64,000 bases of DNA from Sulfitobacter sp. EhC04 (GTDB lineage Bacteria; Pseudomonadota; Alphaproteobacteria; Rhodobacterales; Rhodobacteraceae): NCBI RefSeq assembly GCF_001650875.1, contig NZ_LXYI01000011.1, positions 1 to 64,000 on the forward strand. The letters run 5' to 3'. The notes below the pieces were generated by a model, which saw nothing but the letters and a program-made list of their open reading frames with translations, was not told the origin of the DNA and did not search any database. Position 1 is the stretch's first letter. Each line of letters opens with the position of its first letter. Position numbers and translations under genes: made by a program. Positions 9,724 to 18,321 of the stretch are shown here, piece by piece.

Positions 9724-9754
9724 AAGGCCCGTCACCATGTGTGGCGGGCTTTTT
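9724..9754 (+). terminator. Rho-independent terminator after paralogue G
   Basis: Arms AAGGCCCGTCAC and GTGGCGGGCTT pair with one mismatch around a short loop, and the right arm runs into TTTTT. It ends about 70 bases after the stop codon of paralogue G. Confidence 0.65.
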
Positions 9755-9997
9755 CGATGTACAGCGATCTGCCCTGCATCGCATCCGGCCCAACGGGAAA
9801 CGGTCCGCGCTCCGGTGTTTTTTCTATCTGCAAAAGAAGTCCTGCCGCAACCTTGGGTCACCAGAGTTTCAGATGGTTGGCAGTGATTGTGCGCGGATGG
9901 ATGCTGCGGGACAGCAGCAAAGACAAACGACCCGGCCCTGGATTTCAGGAGGAGGTGCGATTTCGGGCGGTACGAGAACGATTACTGAGACCTTTGC
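9755..9997. other. Gap before paralogue H, no gene recognised
   Basis: The longest open frame here lacks a leader, a ribosome-binding site and any recognisable motif. It also runs through the 98-bp repeat that follows. I see no promoter with confidence. Confidence 0.5.
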
Positions 9998-10095
9998 AGC
10001 GTCCCGCCTTTAACCTGATACACTCCGTATCGCCGATGTCCCGAGAGCGCGAAGCGCGGCAGGGTATCGGCGTTTCAAGTTTAAGGCGGGGCGCT
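9998..10095. repeat. 98-bp dispersed structured repeat, copy 1
   Basis: The element is bounded by 21-base imperfect inverted repeats (9998-10018 and 10075-10095, 3 mismatches). An internal perfect pair, CGCCGAT at 10031-10037 and ATCGGCG at 10066-10072, lies inside, with a GC-rich core between. A second copy of exactly the same length lies at 47648-47745. The copies differ at compensating positions, so a folded RNA or cruciform is likely. It sits about 110 bp upstream of paralogue H. It carries no gene and resembles a REP- or MITE-like intergenic element. Confidence 0.75.
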
Positions 10096-10208
10096 TTAGA
10101 ACATTTTGTAGGGTACACAATGAAACAGTTATTCCAATTCACCGCATTCACCGCGCGGCCAAGCCAGACAGAGAACCGATATCAGTTTTTCAGCGAGGAG
10201 CATTCTAG

Positions 10209-11495
10209 ATGACCAAACAGACAATCACCGCGGCGGGGTTGACCCTTGCCCTTTCCCTCGGCGCCACCGCTGTGTTCGCGCAGGCGATTAACGGATCCAA
10301 CCTGACCCTGTCAGGTCATATCACCCAGAATGGTTTCGGCCCGAACTTCTTCGACGCCGGGAACAACATCTTTAGCGGGCGCGCCTGCATCGGGCCTGCA
10401 TGTGATGGCACCGAACCCTTCGAACAGGGCCCGCTGCGCCTGAAATGGTCCGAACCCGACATTCTTTTTGAAGACAGTTCCACAACTGGGGGCATTTCCA
10501 GCAACGATTGGCGGCTGGTAATCAACGATGTCTCGACCACCAAATTTGCGGTGCAGGATATCGACGGGGATACCATCCCCTTCACCATCGAGGGCGGCGT
10601 GCCAACCAATACGCTGGTGCTCGAAACTTCCGGCGAAGTCGGCATGGGGACGGCCAGCCCATTGACCCAACTGCATATTGTCGATGGCGACAGCCCCACT
10701 GTGCGGCTCCAGCAGGATGGCAGTGAGGCCATGCCCCAGCAAACCTGGGATATCGGCGGCAACGAGACGAGTTTCTTCATCCGCGACGTCAGCGGCAGCA
10801 ACCAGATGCCGTTCAGGATCCTGCCCGGCGCCGATACCGGATCTTTCCTGATCACAGGCAACGGCGATATCGGCCTTGGCACCGCTGCCCCCGAGGAAAA
10901 GCTGCACATTCGGACCACCGCCAACAACACAGATGCCTTTGCGCTGTTTGACGCGGCGGGCACCGGCAGCGATTCCGCCTTCCGGCTGCGTCAGAACGGC
11001 ACCGTGCCCAGCACCTGGGAATTCCGTAACCAGCAGGACTCGGGCCGCCTGAACGTCGGCTTGGCGGGGGGCAACACACCCTTCAAGATCGACAATGCGG
11101 CCAACAACAACCTGATGCGGCTGGGGCGGAACGGTCTGCCGGGCGAGGTGAACATTACCGGGACGCTGGTGGTCAACAACACCCAGCTGAACGTGCCGGA
11201 TTACGTGTTCGCCGACGACTACCCCCTGCGCCCGCTGGCGGAGGTGCAAGCGTTTATCAAAGAGAACTCTCATCTGCCGGATGTGCCTTCAGAGGCCGAG
11301 ATCAGGGCAAATGGCGTGGACATGACCGAAATGCAGATGACCCTGCTGAAAAAGGTCGAGGAATTGACGCTGTATACGCTTGAGCAGGATGCGGTAATTG
11401 CGACCCTGACAGAAAAAGCGGCGCAGTCTGACACGCAGGCAGCGATCATCGCCGCGCTTGCCGAACGCCTGGCAGTGCTTGAGGCTGCACGCTAA
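10209..11495 (+). CDS. Secreted fibre-like paralogue H (mosaic)
   Basis: 428 residues with AGCGAGGAG before the ATG. Signal peptide to VFAQA. The gene looks assembled from parts. The N-terminal segment (GSNLTLSGHITQNG..) is like E, the middle (VDGDSPTVRL...QTWDIGGNETSFFIRD) is like G, and the C-terminal module is nearly identical in DNA to D and F. CIGPAC motif; NDWRLVIND; repeat motifs GEVGMGTASPLTQLHI and GDIGLGTAAPEEKLHI. The tail is an extended Ala-rich coiled coil ending LAVLEAAR. It is the last member of the array. Confidence 0.83.
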   Translation: MTKQTITAAGLTLALSLGATAVFAQAINGSNLTLSGHITQNGFGPNFFDAGNNIFSGRACIGPACDGTEPFEQGPLRLKWSEPDILFEDSSTTGGISSNDWRLVINDVSTTKFAVQDIDGDTIPFTIEGGVPTNTLVLETSGEVGMGTASPLTQLHIVDGDSPTVRLQQDGSEAMPQQTWDIGGNETSFFIRDVSGSNQMPFRILPGADTGSFLITGNGDIGLGTAAPEEKLHIRTTANNTDAFALFDAAGTGSDSAFRLRQNGTVPSTWEFRNQQDSGRLNVGLAGGNTPFKIDNAANNNLMRLGRNGLPGEVNITGTLVVNNTQLNVPDYVFADDYPLRPLAEVQAFIKENSHLPDVPSEAEIRANGVDMTEMQMTLLKKVEELTLYTLEQDAVIATLTEKAAQSDTQAAIIAALAERLAVLEAAR

Positions 11496-11613
11496 ACGCG
11501 AACAATAATGTGTTCGAAACTGCCGCACGGTAATTCGCCGCGCGGCTTTCGCGCGCTTTACCTGCCGGTTTTTGGCGTTAAGTTAAGCCGCAAGGTACAG
11601 CAGGAGACAGGCC

Positions 11614-12072
11614 ATGCGGCTGCGCGTCAACGGGACGGAACACGAGGTGGATGTCGAGGATGACATGCCGCTGCTATGGGTATTGCGCGACGAACTGGGG
11701 ATCACTGGCCCGAAATACGGTTGCGGGATCGCGCAATGCGGGGCCTGCACGGTGCATGTGGACGGGGTCGCCGTGCGGTCGTGTCAGCTTGCCGCGGCGG
11801 ATGTAGATGGCGAAGTGACCACGATCGAGGGGCTGGGCACGCCGCAGGCGCTGCACGCGGTGCAAGCGGCCTGGGTGGACCATCAGGTTGCACAATGCGG
11901 CTACTGCCAGTCCGGCCAGATCATGCAGGCGGCTTCCTTGCTTGATCTCAATCCGGAGCCCACGGACGAACAGATCGACGCGGCGATGAGCGGGAACTTG
12001 TGTCGCTGCGGGACCTATCCGCGTATTCGCGCCGCTATCAAGACCGCCGCAGTCAAGTTGCAGGGGGTCTGA
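11614..12072 (+). CDS. iorA: (2Fe-2S)-binding small subunit, isoquinoline 1-oxidoreductase type
   Basis: 152 residues with two [2Fe-2S] sites typical of molybdenum hydroxylase small subunits: a plant-ferredoxin-like cluster (C37, C42, C45, C57 in [17 protein letters not shown]) and a helical-domain cluster (C95, C98, C130, C132 in CGYC and CRCGTYPRI). The length fits the IorA/CoxS family. It passes electrons from the molybdenum subunit encoded next door to an external acceptor. AGGAG lies upstream of the ATG and the stop is only 2 bp before the iorB start, so the genes are co-translated. The substrate cannot be read from sequence; aldehydes or N-heterocycles are usual for the family. Confidence 0.9.
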   Translation: MRLRVNGTEHEVDVEDDMPLLWVLRDELGITGPKYGCGIAQCGACTVHVDGVAVRSCQLAAADVDGEVTTIEGLGTPQALHAVQAAWVDHQVAQCGYCQSGQIMQAASLLDLNPEPTDEQIDAAMSGNLCRCGTYPRIRAAIKTAAVKLQGV

Positions 12073-12074
12073 GC

Positions 12075-14315
12075 ATGGGACGGGTCAAAACCATCGCGCG
12101 GCGCAGTTTTCTGGTGGGGTCGGTCGCGGTGCTGGGCGGTGTCGCCTTTGGCACCTACATGTACAAGCGGGACGTCAAGAACCCGCTGCTTGCCGATCTG
12201 AAACCGGGCGAGGCTGCGTTCAACCCTTACGTCAAGGTGGATGCGCAGGGCGTGACGCTGATCACCCCGCGCGCGGATGTGGGGCAGGGGGCCTATTCGG
12301 TCCAGGCGCATCTGCTGGCAGAGGAACTGGATGTGGACCTGGCCGAGGTGCGGATTGATCCGGGCATGCCGTCGGCCGCCTACTACAACGGCGTGTTGGC
12401 GGCAGAAGGCATGCCGATTGCCGCAACCTCCGACAGCATGATGGCGCGCACCGGGCGTGGGGCGGCGGATGTTGTCGGCAAATTTCTGGGGCTGCAACTG
12501 ACCGGCGGATCATCGACAGTGCCGGATATGTATGACCGTCTGCGCCATGCCGGCGCTGTCGCCCGCGAGACACTGCTGGCGGCGGCGGCCCGGCAAACCG
12601 GTCTGGACCGCGATCAGCTGAGCACCGAAAATGGTGCCGTGGTGCTGCCTGACGGAATGCGGCTTTCCTATGCCGATCTGGCCGCCACAGCGGCAGAGAT
12701 TGAACCGGTCCAGGATGTCACCCTGCGCGACCCTTCGACATGGCGGGCCTTGGGGCGGGATCATCAGCGCACTGATATCGTTGCCAAGTCCACCGGCACG
12801 CAGGAATTTGGCATCGACATGGTGATGGAGGGCATGGTGTATGCCACCACCCGCACCAACCCCGCACTTGGTGGCGGTATTCAGGGCTATGACGCGACCG
12901 ATGCAGAGGTGATGCGCGGGGTTCAGGCCATCATCCCGATCACCGGTGGCTTTGCCGTTGTCGCGGACAACACCTGGCGCGCTTTTCAGGCGGCAAATGC
13001 GGTTCAGGCAGATTGGGGTCCGTCTCCATATATTGGCGATACGGCCGCGCAGTTTGCCGATGTTGCCGCCTCTTTCGTCGAGGACCGGCAGGACAGCCGG
13101 TTCAAGGACGAAGGCGATGTGGATGCGGCGCTCGACGGCGCGGATGTGCTGGCGGCAGAGTACCGCATCCCCTATCTGGCGCATGCCCCGCTGGAGCCGA
13201 TGTCGGTGGTCGTGAATTTGACGGACGGTCGTCTGGACATCTGGACCGGCACGCAGATCCCGCGTTTCGTGCAGGACGGTGCCGCAGCGGTCGCGGGGCT
13301 TGAGGCACAAAACGTCTTTGTCCATGTGTTGATGTCCGGGGGCAGCTTTGGCCGCCGGTTGGACGACGATTACGTCCGTCAGGCGGTCGAAATTGCCGTG
13401 CAGATGCCAGATACGCCGATCAAGATGGTCTGGAGCCGGGAAGAGGACATGACCCACGACTTCCCCCGTCCGCTGGCAATCAGCCGCGCGCGCGGTGCGG
13501 TGTCGGATGGTCAGGTTGTGGCCTATGATCTGGGCATCGCGGCCCCTTCTGTTGCCGCATCATCGCTGGGCCGTTTGGGCCAGCCCTCCATCGGGCCGGA
13601 CGTCGCCATCGTTGCAGGTGCGTGGGACCAGCCCTATGCCATTCCCGATTACCGGGTTACCGGCTACCGCGTGCCGCCGATGGTGCCGGTCAGTTCCTGG
13701 CGGTCCGTGGGGGCATCCGGCAATGGCTTCCTGCATGAGAGTTTCCTGGATGAACTGTGTCATGCCGCAGGGGCCGACCCGATGGAGGAACGCCTGCGCC
13801 TGTGCTGGCACGACACGTCGCGCAAGGTGCTGGAAGCTGTGGCAGAGATGTCTGACTGGGGCAGCGACCTGGGTGAAGGGCGCGGCCGTGGCGTGGCCTT
13901 TACCCTTGCGTTCGGCGTGCCTGTCGCCGAGGTGGTCGAAGTCACCAACACCGATCGCGGTATCCGCATCGACAAGGTATTTGTTGCCGCCGATGTGGGC
14001 CGGGTGCTGGACCCGGTGAATCTTGAGGCGCAGCTTTCGGGCGGGGTGATCTGGGGGCTGGGACATGCGATGAACTGCGAACTGACCTATGAAGGTGGCG
14101 TGGCCCAGCAGGACAATTACCACGTCTTCGAGGGGATGCGCCTGTACCAGACGCCACAGATCATGGTGCGCGGTCTCGAAAACGGCGACAAGATACGCGG
14201 CATCGGTGAACCGGGCGTGCCACCTGCCGCGCCTGCCCTGGGCAATGCGATCTTTGCCGCGACGGGGCAGCGCATCCGCGAACTGCCGTTTTCCAAACAT
14301 GTGGATTTCGTCTGA
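12075..14315 (+). CDS. iorB: Molybdopterin-binding large subunit, isoquinoline 1-oxidoreductase type
   Basis: 746 residues from the ATG at 12075; an earlier in-frame start inside iorA is rejected because it displaces the leader. The N-terminus carries a twin-arginine signal (ARRSFLVGSVAVLGG), so the cofactor-loaded enzyme is exported folded to the periplasm. The body is the xanthine-oxidase-superfamily molybdopterin fold of the IorB type, with the substrate-domain pattern around YRIPYLAHAPLEPMS and the glycine-rich LMSGGSFGRRLDDDYV. The C-terminal GEPGVPPAAPALGNAIF segment carries the conserved catalytic Glu region. It overlaps the next gene by one base (TGATG), indicating an operon with the haem protein. 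Confidence 0.9.
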   Translation: MGRVKTIARRSFLVGSVAVLGGVAFGTYMYKRDVKNPLLADLKPGEAAFNPYVKVDAQGVTLITPRADVGQGAYSVQAHLLAEELDVDLAEVRIDPGMPSAAYYNGVLAAEGMPIAATSDSMMARTGRGAADVVGKFLGLQLTGGSSTVPDMYDRLRHAGAVARETLLAAAARQTGLDRDQLSTENGAVVLPDGMRLSYADLAATAAEIEPVQDVTLRDPSTWRALGRDHQRTDIVAKSTGTQEFGIDMVMEGMVYATTRTNPALGGGIQGYDATDAEVMRGVQAIIPITGGFAVVADNTWRAFQAANAVQADWGPSPYIGDTAAQFADVAASFVEDRQDSRFKDEGDVDAALDGADVLAAEYRIPYLAHAPLEPMSVVVNLTDGRLDIWTGTQIPRFVQDGAAAVAGLEAQNVFVHVLMSGGSFGRRLDDDYVRQAVEIAVQMPDTPIKMVWSREEDMTHDFPRPLAISRARGAVSDGQVVAYDLGIAAPSVAASSLGRLGQPSIGPDVAIVAGAWDQPYAIPDYRVTGYRVPPMVPVSSWRSVGASGNGFLHESFLDELCHAAGADPMEERLRLCWHDTSRKVLEAVAEMSDWGSDLGEGRGRGVAFTLAFGVPVAEVVEVTNTDRGIRIDKVFVAADVGRVLDPVNLEAQLSGGVIWGLGHAMNCELTYEGGVAQQDNYHVFEGMRLYQTPQIMVRGLENGDKIRGIGEPGVPPAAPALGNAIFAATGQRIRELPFSKHVDFV

Positions 14316-14881
14316 TGCGTCTTTTGGTTGCAGCGCTGCTGCTGGCCACCCCCCTGGCCGCGCAGGAAACCATTGCCAGCCGGGAAGAGGGCCTTGCCGC
14401 CTGGGACCGGATCTTCGAAAAAGTCTCGCATCCGCGCTGCACCAATTGCCATGTGGGGGACAGCGGTCAACCGATGTGGAACGGGCTGGGCTACGGGGTC
14501 GATACGGTGCACGGCATGGGCGTACTGGCGGACCAGACCCGGATCGGTGCGCTGAGCACGCCGTGCCGGACCTGCCATGTGACTGCGGACAGGGCCAATA
14601 CCGTCCCCCATGCGCCGCCCCATATCGACGATGCCTGGCGTCTGCCCCCGGTCGAACTGGAGTGGCTGGGCAAGTCCAGCGCCGAGATATGCACGCAGAT
14701 GCGCAACCCGGAAACCAATGATGGCAATGACATCGCGGAGCTTGCCGAACACCTGCGGACCTCGCCTTTCGTGGCCTGGGGTTACGCGCCCGGCGCGGGC
14801 CGATCTGCGCCCGACGGCACGCCCGAGGATATCGCCGCCGATGTGGAGATATGGGGCGCTGCCGGAGCGCCCTGCGACTGA
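14315..14881 (+). CDS. Periplasmic di-haem c-type cytochrome of the Ior operon
   Basis: 188 residues with a signal peptide (LLVAALLLATPLAAQ). Two haem c attachment motifs are visible, CTNCH (C42-H46) and CRTCH (C84-H88). The start overlaps the iorB stop by one base. Proteins of this layout are often annotated simply as an isoquinoline 1-oxidoreductase subunit. Co-export and operon position suggest it takes electrons from the iron-sulfur subunit and feeds them to the respiratory chain. The remainder (HAPPHIDDAWRLPP.., SSAEICTQMRNP) has no motif I recognise. The electron-acceptor role is inference from context. Confidence 0.82.
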   Translation: MRLLVAALLLATPLAAQETIASREEGLAAWDRIFEKVSHPRCTNCHVGDSGQPMWNGLGYGVDTVHGMGVLADQTRIGALSTPCRTCHVTADRANTVPHAPPHIDDAWRLPPVELEWLGKSSAEICTQMRNPETNDGNDIAELAEHLRTSPFVAWGYAPGAGRSAPDGTPEDIAADVEIWGAAGAPCD

Positions 14882-14932
14882 TCAGGCTCGCGCACCACTT
14901 GACGTGGACTGCGTCGGCGTGTCCGGTAACCC

Positions 14933-15967
14933 ATGGATATTTTGAGCGTTGCGCGACCCGTTGCTGTTTCCGGCCTGAATGACATTCCTTTCCCTGTCGC
15001 GGATGCGGACCGGGTTGAGGCGCTGCTGGCGCGCTGTCCGGTTGCCGCAGAGACCCCGCTGCTGGAGGCCGAGGCCATCGCGGTGGAGGCGGGTGTGGCC
15101 CAGGTCTGGGTCAAGGATGAACGCGGGCGCATGGGGCTGGGCAGCTTCAAGGCACTGGGGGCCGCTTATGTCATCGCAAGCCACGGCGCGGCGGCGCGGG
15201 GCCGGACCTATGTGACGGCCAGTGCGGGCAACCACGGGCTGTCCGTGGCGGCAGGTGCTGCGGCCTTTGGTGCCAGATCAGTCATCTACATTGCCGAAAC
15301 GGTGCCGGAACCCTTTGCCTACCGGCTGAAAGAGCAGGGGGCCGAGGTGCGCCGCGTGGGAGCGGTCTACGAGCAGGCGATGCAGGCGGCAGAAGATGAG
15401 GCCCGCGCACAGGGCTGGCACCTTTTGTCGGATACGGCCTGGCCGGGATATACCAAAGACCCTCTGACGGTGATGGAAGGCTACCTCGCGCTGATGGCAG
15501 AGGTGGTGCGCCAGATGCCGCAGGCACCCAGCCATGTCTTTTTGCAAGCCGGGGTCGGCGGGCTGGCGGGGGCCTGTGCCGCCTTCGCACGGGCGCATTG
15601 GGGGAACGGTCCGCGGATTGTCGTGGTTGAACCGGCGGTCGCCCCGGCGCTGCATGGCTCTGTCGCAGCGGGCAGGGCGATCACCACCCAGGGCCCGGCC
15701 AGCAACATGGGCAGGCTGGATTGCAAGACGCCATCACTGATCGCCCTCAAGGGGCTGGCCCGCGATGCGGATGCCTATGCGCTGATCACCGAGGAAGAGG
15801 CACAGGTGGGCGCAGGGACCGCGATGGTCGCCGGTCTGGCGTCAACACCTTCGGGGGCGGCTGGCATTGCCGCCCTGCTGGCCCTTGGCGAGGATGGCAA
15901 GCGCGCCCTTGGCATCACGCCAGAGGCAACGGTGTTGTGTATCCTTAGCGAGGGCCCGGAAGGTTAA
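14933..15967 (+). CDS. PLP-dependent diaminopropionate ammonia-lyase-like protein
   Basis: 344 residues of the fold-type II PLP family. The Schiff-base lysine is K73 in GSFKALGAAY and the phosphate/substrate loop is TASAGNHG near residue 100. The SDTAWPGYTKDPLTVMEGY segment and the long VFLQAGVGGLAG glycine loop point to the diaminopropionate ammonia-lyase (DpaL/YgeX) group rather than threonine synthase or cysteine synthase. It is shorter than the usual ~400 residues, mainly at the N-terminus. Expected reaction: alpha,beta-elimination of 2,3-diaminopropionate (or D-serine) to pyruvate and ammonia. Family assignment is good; substrate is less certain. Confidence 0.75.
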   Translation: MDILSVARPVAVSGLNDIPFPVADADRVEALLARCPVAAETPLLEAEAIAVEAGVAQVWVKDERGRMGLGSFKALGAAYVIASHGAAARGRTYVTASAGNHGLSVAAGAAAFGARSVIYIAETVPEPFAYRLKEQGAEVRRVGAVYEQAMQAAEDEARAQGWHLLSDTAWPGYTKDPLTVMEGYLALMAEVVRQMPQAPSHVFLQAGVGGLAGACAAFARAHWGNGPRIVVVEPAVAPALHGSVAAGRAITTQGPASNMGRLDCKTPSLIALKGLARDADAYALITEEEAQVGAGTAMVAGLASTPSGAAGIAALLALGEDGKRALGITPEATVLCILSEGPEG

Positions 15968-16105
15968 TGGGTCCAGAGCCTAGCCCTGGGGCAGCCAGGG
16001 CAGGTCGGGGGCGTACCGCAAAAGGCGGTTAAGTCCGCCTGTGACCTGAAAGCTGGCATTGCCCTGCTTGACGCTCAGGATCGGATGACTTAACTCAATC
16101 CCTGC

Positions 16106-16179
<74 letters not shown>

Positions 16180-16372
16180 GCCCTTCCAGACATCGACTGC
16201 GACATCTGTTGCGCTTGACCCCTGCGCGCTGCCGCGCCATGACACGTCACGACTAAAGCGACCGGCCTTGAAACTGAAACTCCGATACCCAGCCGCGCTA
16301 TGCGCTCTCGGGACGTTGGAGATGGGGGTCTACCTCAGGTCAAAGGCCGGACGCTGTAAAAGAGGACGATCA

Positions 16373-18175
16373 ATGGCACGCGCACCTGTACCCGCACCGA
16401 CCCAGACCGAAGAACGCGAAAAGTCGCGGCAGATCGGCGCGCTTCGGGCGCTGTTGCCTTTCATGCTGCCCTATCGCGGGTTGATGGTTTTGGCTGTCAT
16501 GGCGCTGGTCATGACGGCGATGGTCTCGCTGACCCTGCCTTTGGCCGTGCGCCGTGTGGTGGACAATTTCCGCTCTGCCGAAACGGAACTGCTGGACCGC
16601 TACTTTCTGGCTGCCCTGGGCATCGCGGCGCTGCTGGCTGTCGGCACCGGGCTGCGCTATGCGCTGGTGACGCGGCTGGGCGAACGTGTGGTCGCCGACA
16701 TCCGGCGCGCGGTCTTCGACCGGGTGATCTCCATGAGCCCTGCGTTTTATGAACGGATCATGACCGGCGAGGTGCTGAGCCGGATCACCACCGACACAAC
16801 CCTGATCCTCAGCGTCATCGGGTCATCCGTTTCCATCGCGCTGCGCAACATCCTGATTTTCGCAGGCGGGCTTGCACTGATGCTGCTGACCTCGGCCAAG
16901 CTGACGGGGCTGGTGTTGCTGATCGTGCCTGCGGTCGTCATCCCGATCCTGGTGCTGGGCCGCCGGTTGCGCGTCATCAGCCGTGAAAATCAGGACTGGA
17001 TCGCGGCGTCGTCGGGCAACGCTTCGGAAAGCCTCGGCGCGGTGCAGACGGTGCAGGCCTTTACCCATGAAACCGTCACCCGCGATGCCTTTGCCCGCAT
17101 GACCGAAGGATCGTTCGACGCCGCGCGCCGCCGGATCAAGACGCGCGCCGCGATGACGGTGATCGTGATCTTTCTGGTCTTCTCCGGCGTGGTCGGGGTG
17201 CTGTGGATCGGTGCCAATGATGTGCGCGCGGGCAATATGAGCCCCGGCGCGCTGGTGCAGTTCGTGATCTATGCGGTGATGGTCGCGGGCGGCGTCGCGG
17301 CGCTGTCGGAAATCTGGGGCGAGTTGCAGCGCGCGGCGGGCGCAACGGAGCGGCTGGTCGAATTGCTGCATGCCGAGGACACTGTGCAGGACCCGGTGAA
17401 GCAGGGCCTGTTGCCCGACCCGGTACGCGGGCGGATCGTGTTCGAGGACGTGCATTTCTCATACCCTGCGCGACCCGGCACCGCCGCGCTGGATGGGGTG
17501 ACGCTGGACATTCGGCCGGGCGAGACTGTGGCTTTCGTCGGCCCGTCCGGGGCGGGCAAGACCACGATCATCCAGTTGATCCTGCGGTTCTACGATCCGG
17601 CCTCGGGCCGCATCACGCTGGATGGCGTGGACCTGCGCGATGTGGCGCGGGATGCGTTCCGCCGCGCGATTGCGCTGGTGCCGCAGGACCCGGTGATCTT
17701 TGCCGCCTCGGCCTCGGAAAACATCCGCTTTGGCAGGCCGGAGGCCACAGATGCAGAAGTGGAGGCCGCGGCAAGGGCCGCCGCCGCGCATGAGTTCATT
17801 GCGGCATTGCCCGATGGGTATGACAGCTACCTTGGTGAACGTGGCGTCATGTTGTCGGGCGGGCAGAAACAGCGCATCGCCATTGCTCGCGCCATCCTGC
17901 GGGACGCGCCGGTGCTGTTGCTAGACGAGGCGACAAGTGCGCTGGATGCCGAGAGCGAACGTGCAGTGCAGCAGGCGGTGGACCACCTCAGCCAGGATCG
18001 CACAACATTGATTGTGGCGCACCGCCTGGCGACCGTGAAAAAGGCCGACCGCATCGTTGTCCTGGAAGCGGGCCGGGTGGTGGCGACCGGCACCCATGAC
18101 GCCCTGGTGGCCAAGGGCGGCCTTTATGCCCGGCTGGCACGGCTGCAATTCACCGATGGCATTGCTGCCGAATAG
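16373..18175 (+). CDS. ABC exporter half-transporter (membrane domain fused to ATPase)
   Basis: 600 residues from the ATG at 16373 (AGAGGACG upstream); a 35-residue upstream extension has no ribosome-binding site. Six membrane helices occupy roughly residues 30-320, as in the ABC_membrane domain of MsbA-like exporters. The ATPase follows, with Walker A GPSGAGKTT near residue 390, signature LSGGQKQRIAIARA near 493, Walker B VLLLDEATSALD near 513 and an H-loop histidine in IVAHRL. It functions as a homodimer or heterodimer exporting lipids or drugs. The gene stands alone, so the substrate is not indicated. Confidence 0.88.
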   Translation: MARAPVPAPTQTEEREKSRQIGALRALLPFMLPYRGLMVLAVMALVMTAMVSLTLPLAVRRVVDNFRSAETELLDRYFLAALGIAALLAVGTGLRYALVTRLGERVVADIRRAVFDRVISMSPAFYERIMTGEVLSRITTDTTLILSVIGSSVSIALRNILIFAGGLALMLLTSAKLTGLVLLIVPAVVIPILVLGRRLRVISRENQDWIAASSGNASESLGAVQTVQAFTHETVTRDAFARMTEGSFDAARRRIKTRAAMTVIVIFLVFSGVVGVLWIGANDVRAGNMSPGALVQFVIYAVMVAGGVAALSEIWGELQRAAGATERLVELLHAEDTVQDPVKQGLLPDPVRGRIVFEDVHFSYPARPGTAALDGVTLDIRPGETVAFVGPSGAGKTTIIQLILRFYDPASGRITLDGVDLRDVARDAFRRAIALVPQDPVIFAASASENIRFGRPEATDAEVEAAARAAAAHEFIAALPDGYDSYLGERGVMLSGGQKQRIAIARAILRDAPVLLLDEATSALDAESERAVQQAVDHLSQDRTTLIVAHRLATVKKADRIVVLEAGRVVATGTHDALVAKGGLYARLARLQFTDGIAAE

Positions 18176-18321
18176 ACACGGGAAATTCTGACTCTACGGC
18201 CCTGCCGCGACGTCATTTAACGGTGTTACGGGTGGACATTACCTTGCGAATGCCCCGTTTTCATCGCATCCTTGACCCAGGAAAAATTCAGCCGGAAACC
18301 GGCATTTGGGGAGGATAGTTC

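Noticed and set aside
1..11495. Prophage tail-fibre region
   Set aside because: The proteins resemble tail-fibre-like sequences, but every gene has a Sec leader and no capsid, portal, tail or integrase genes are present.
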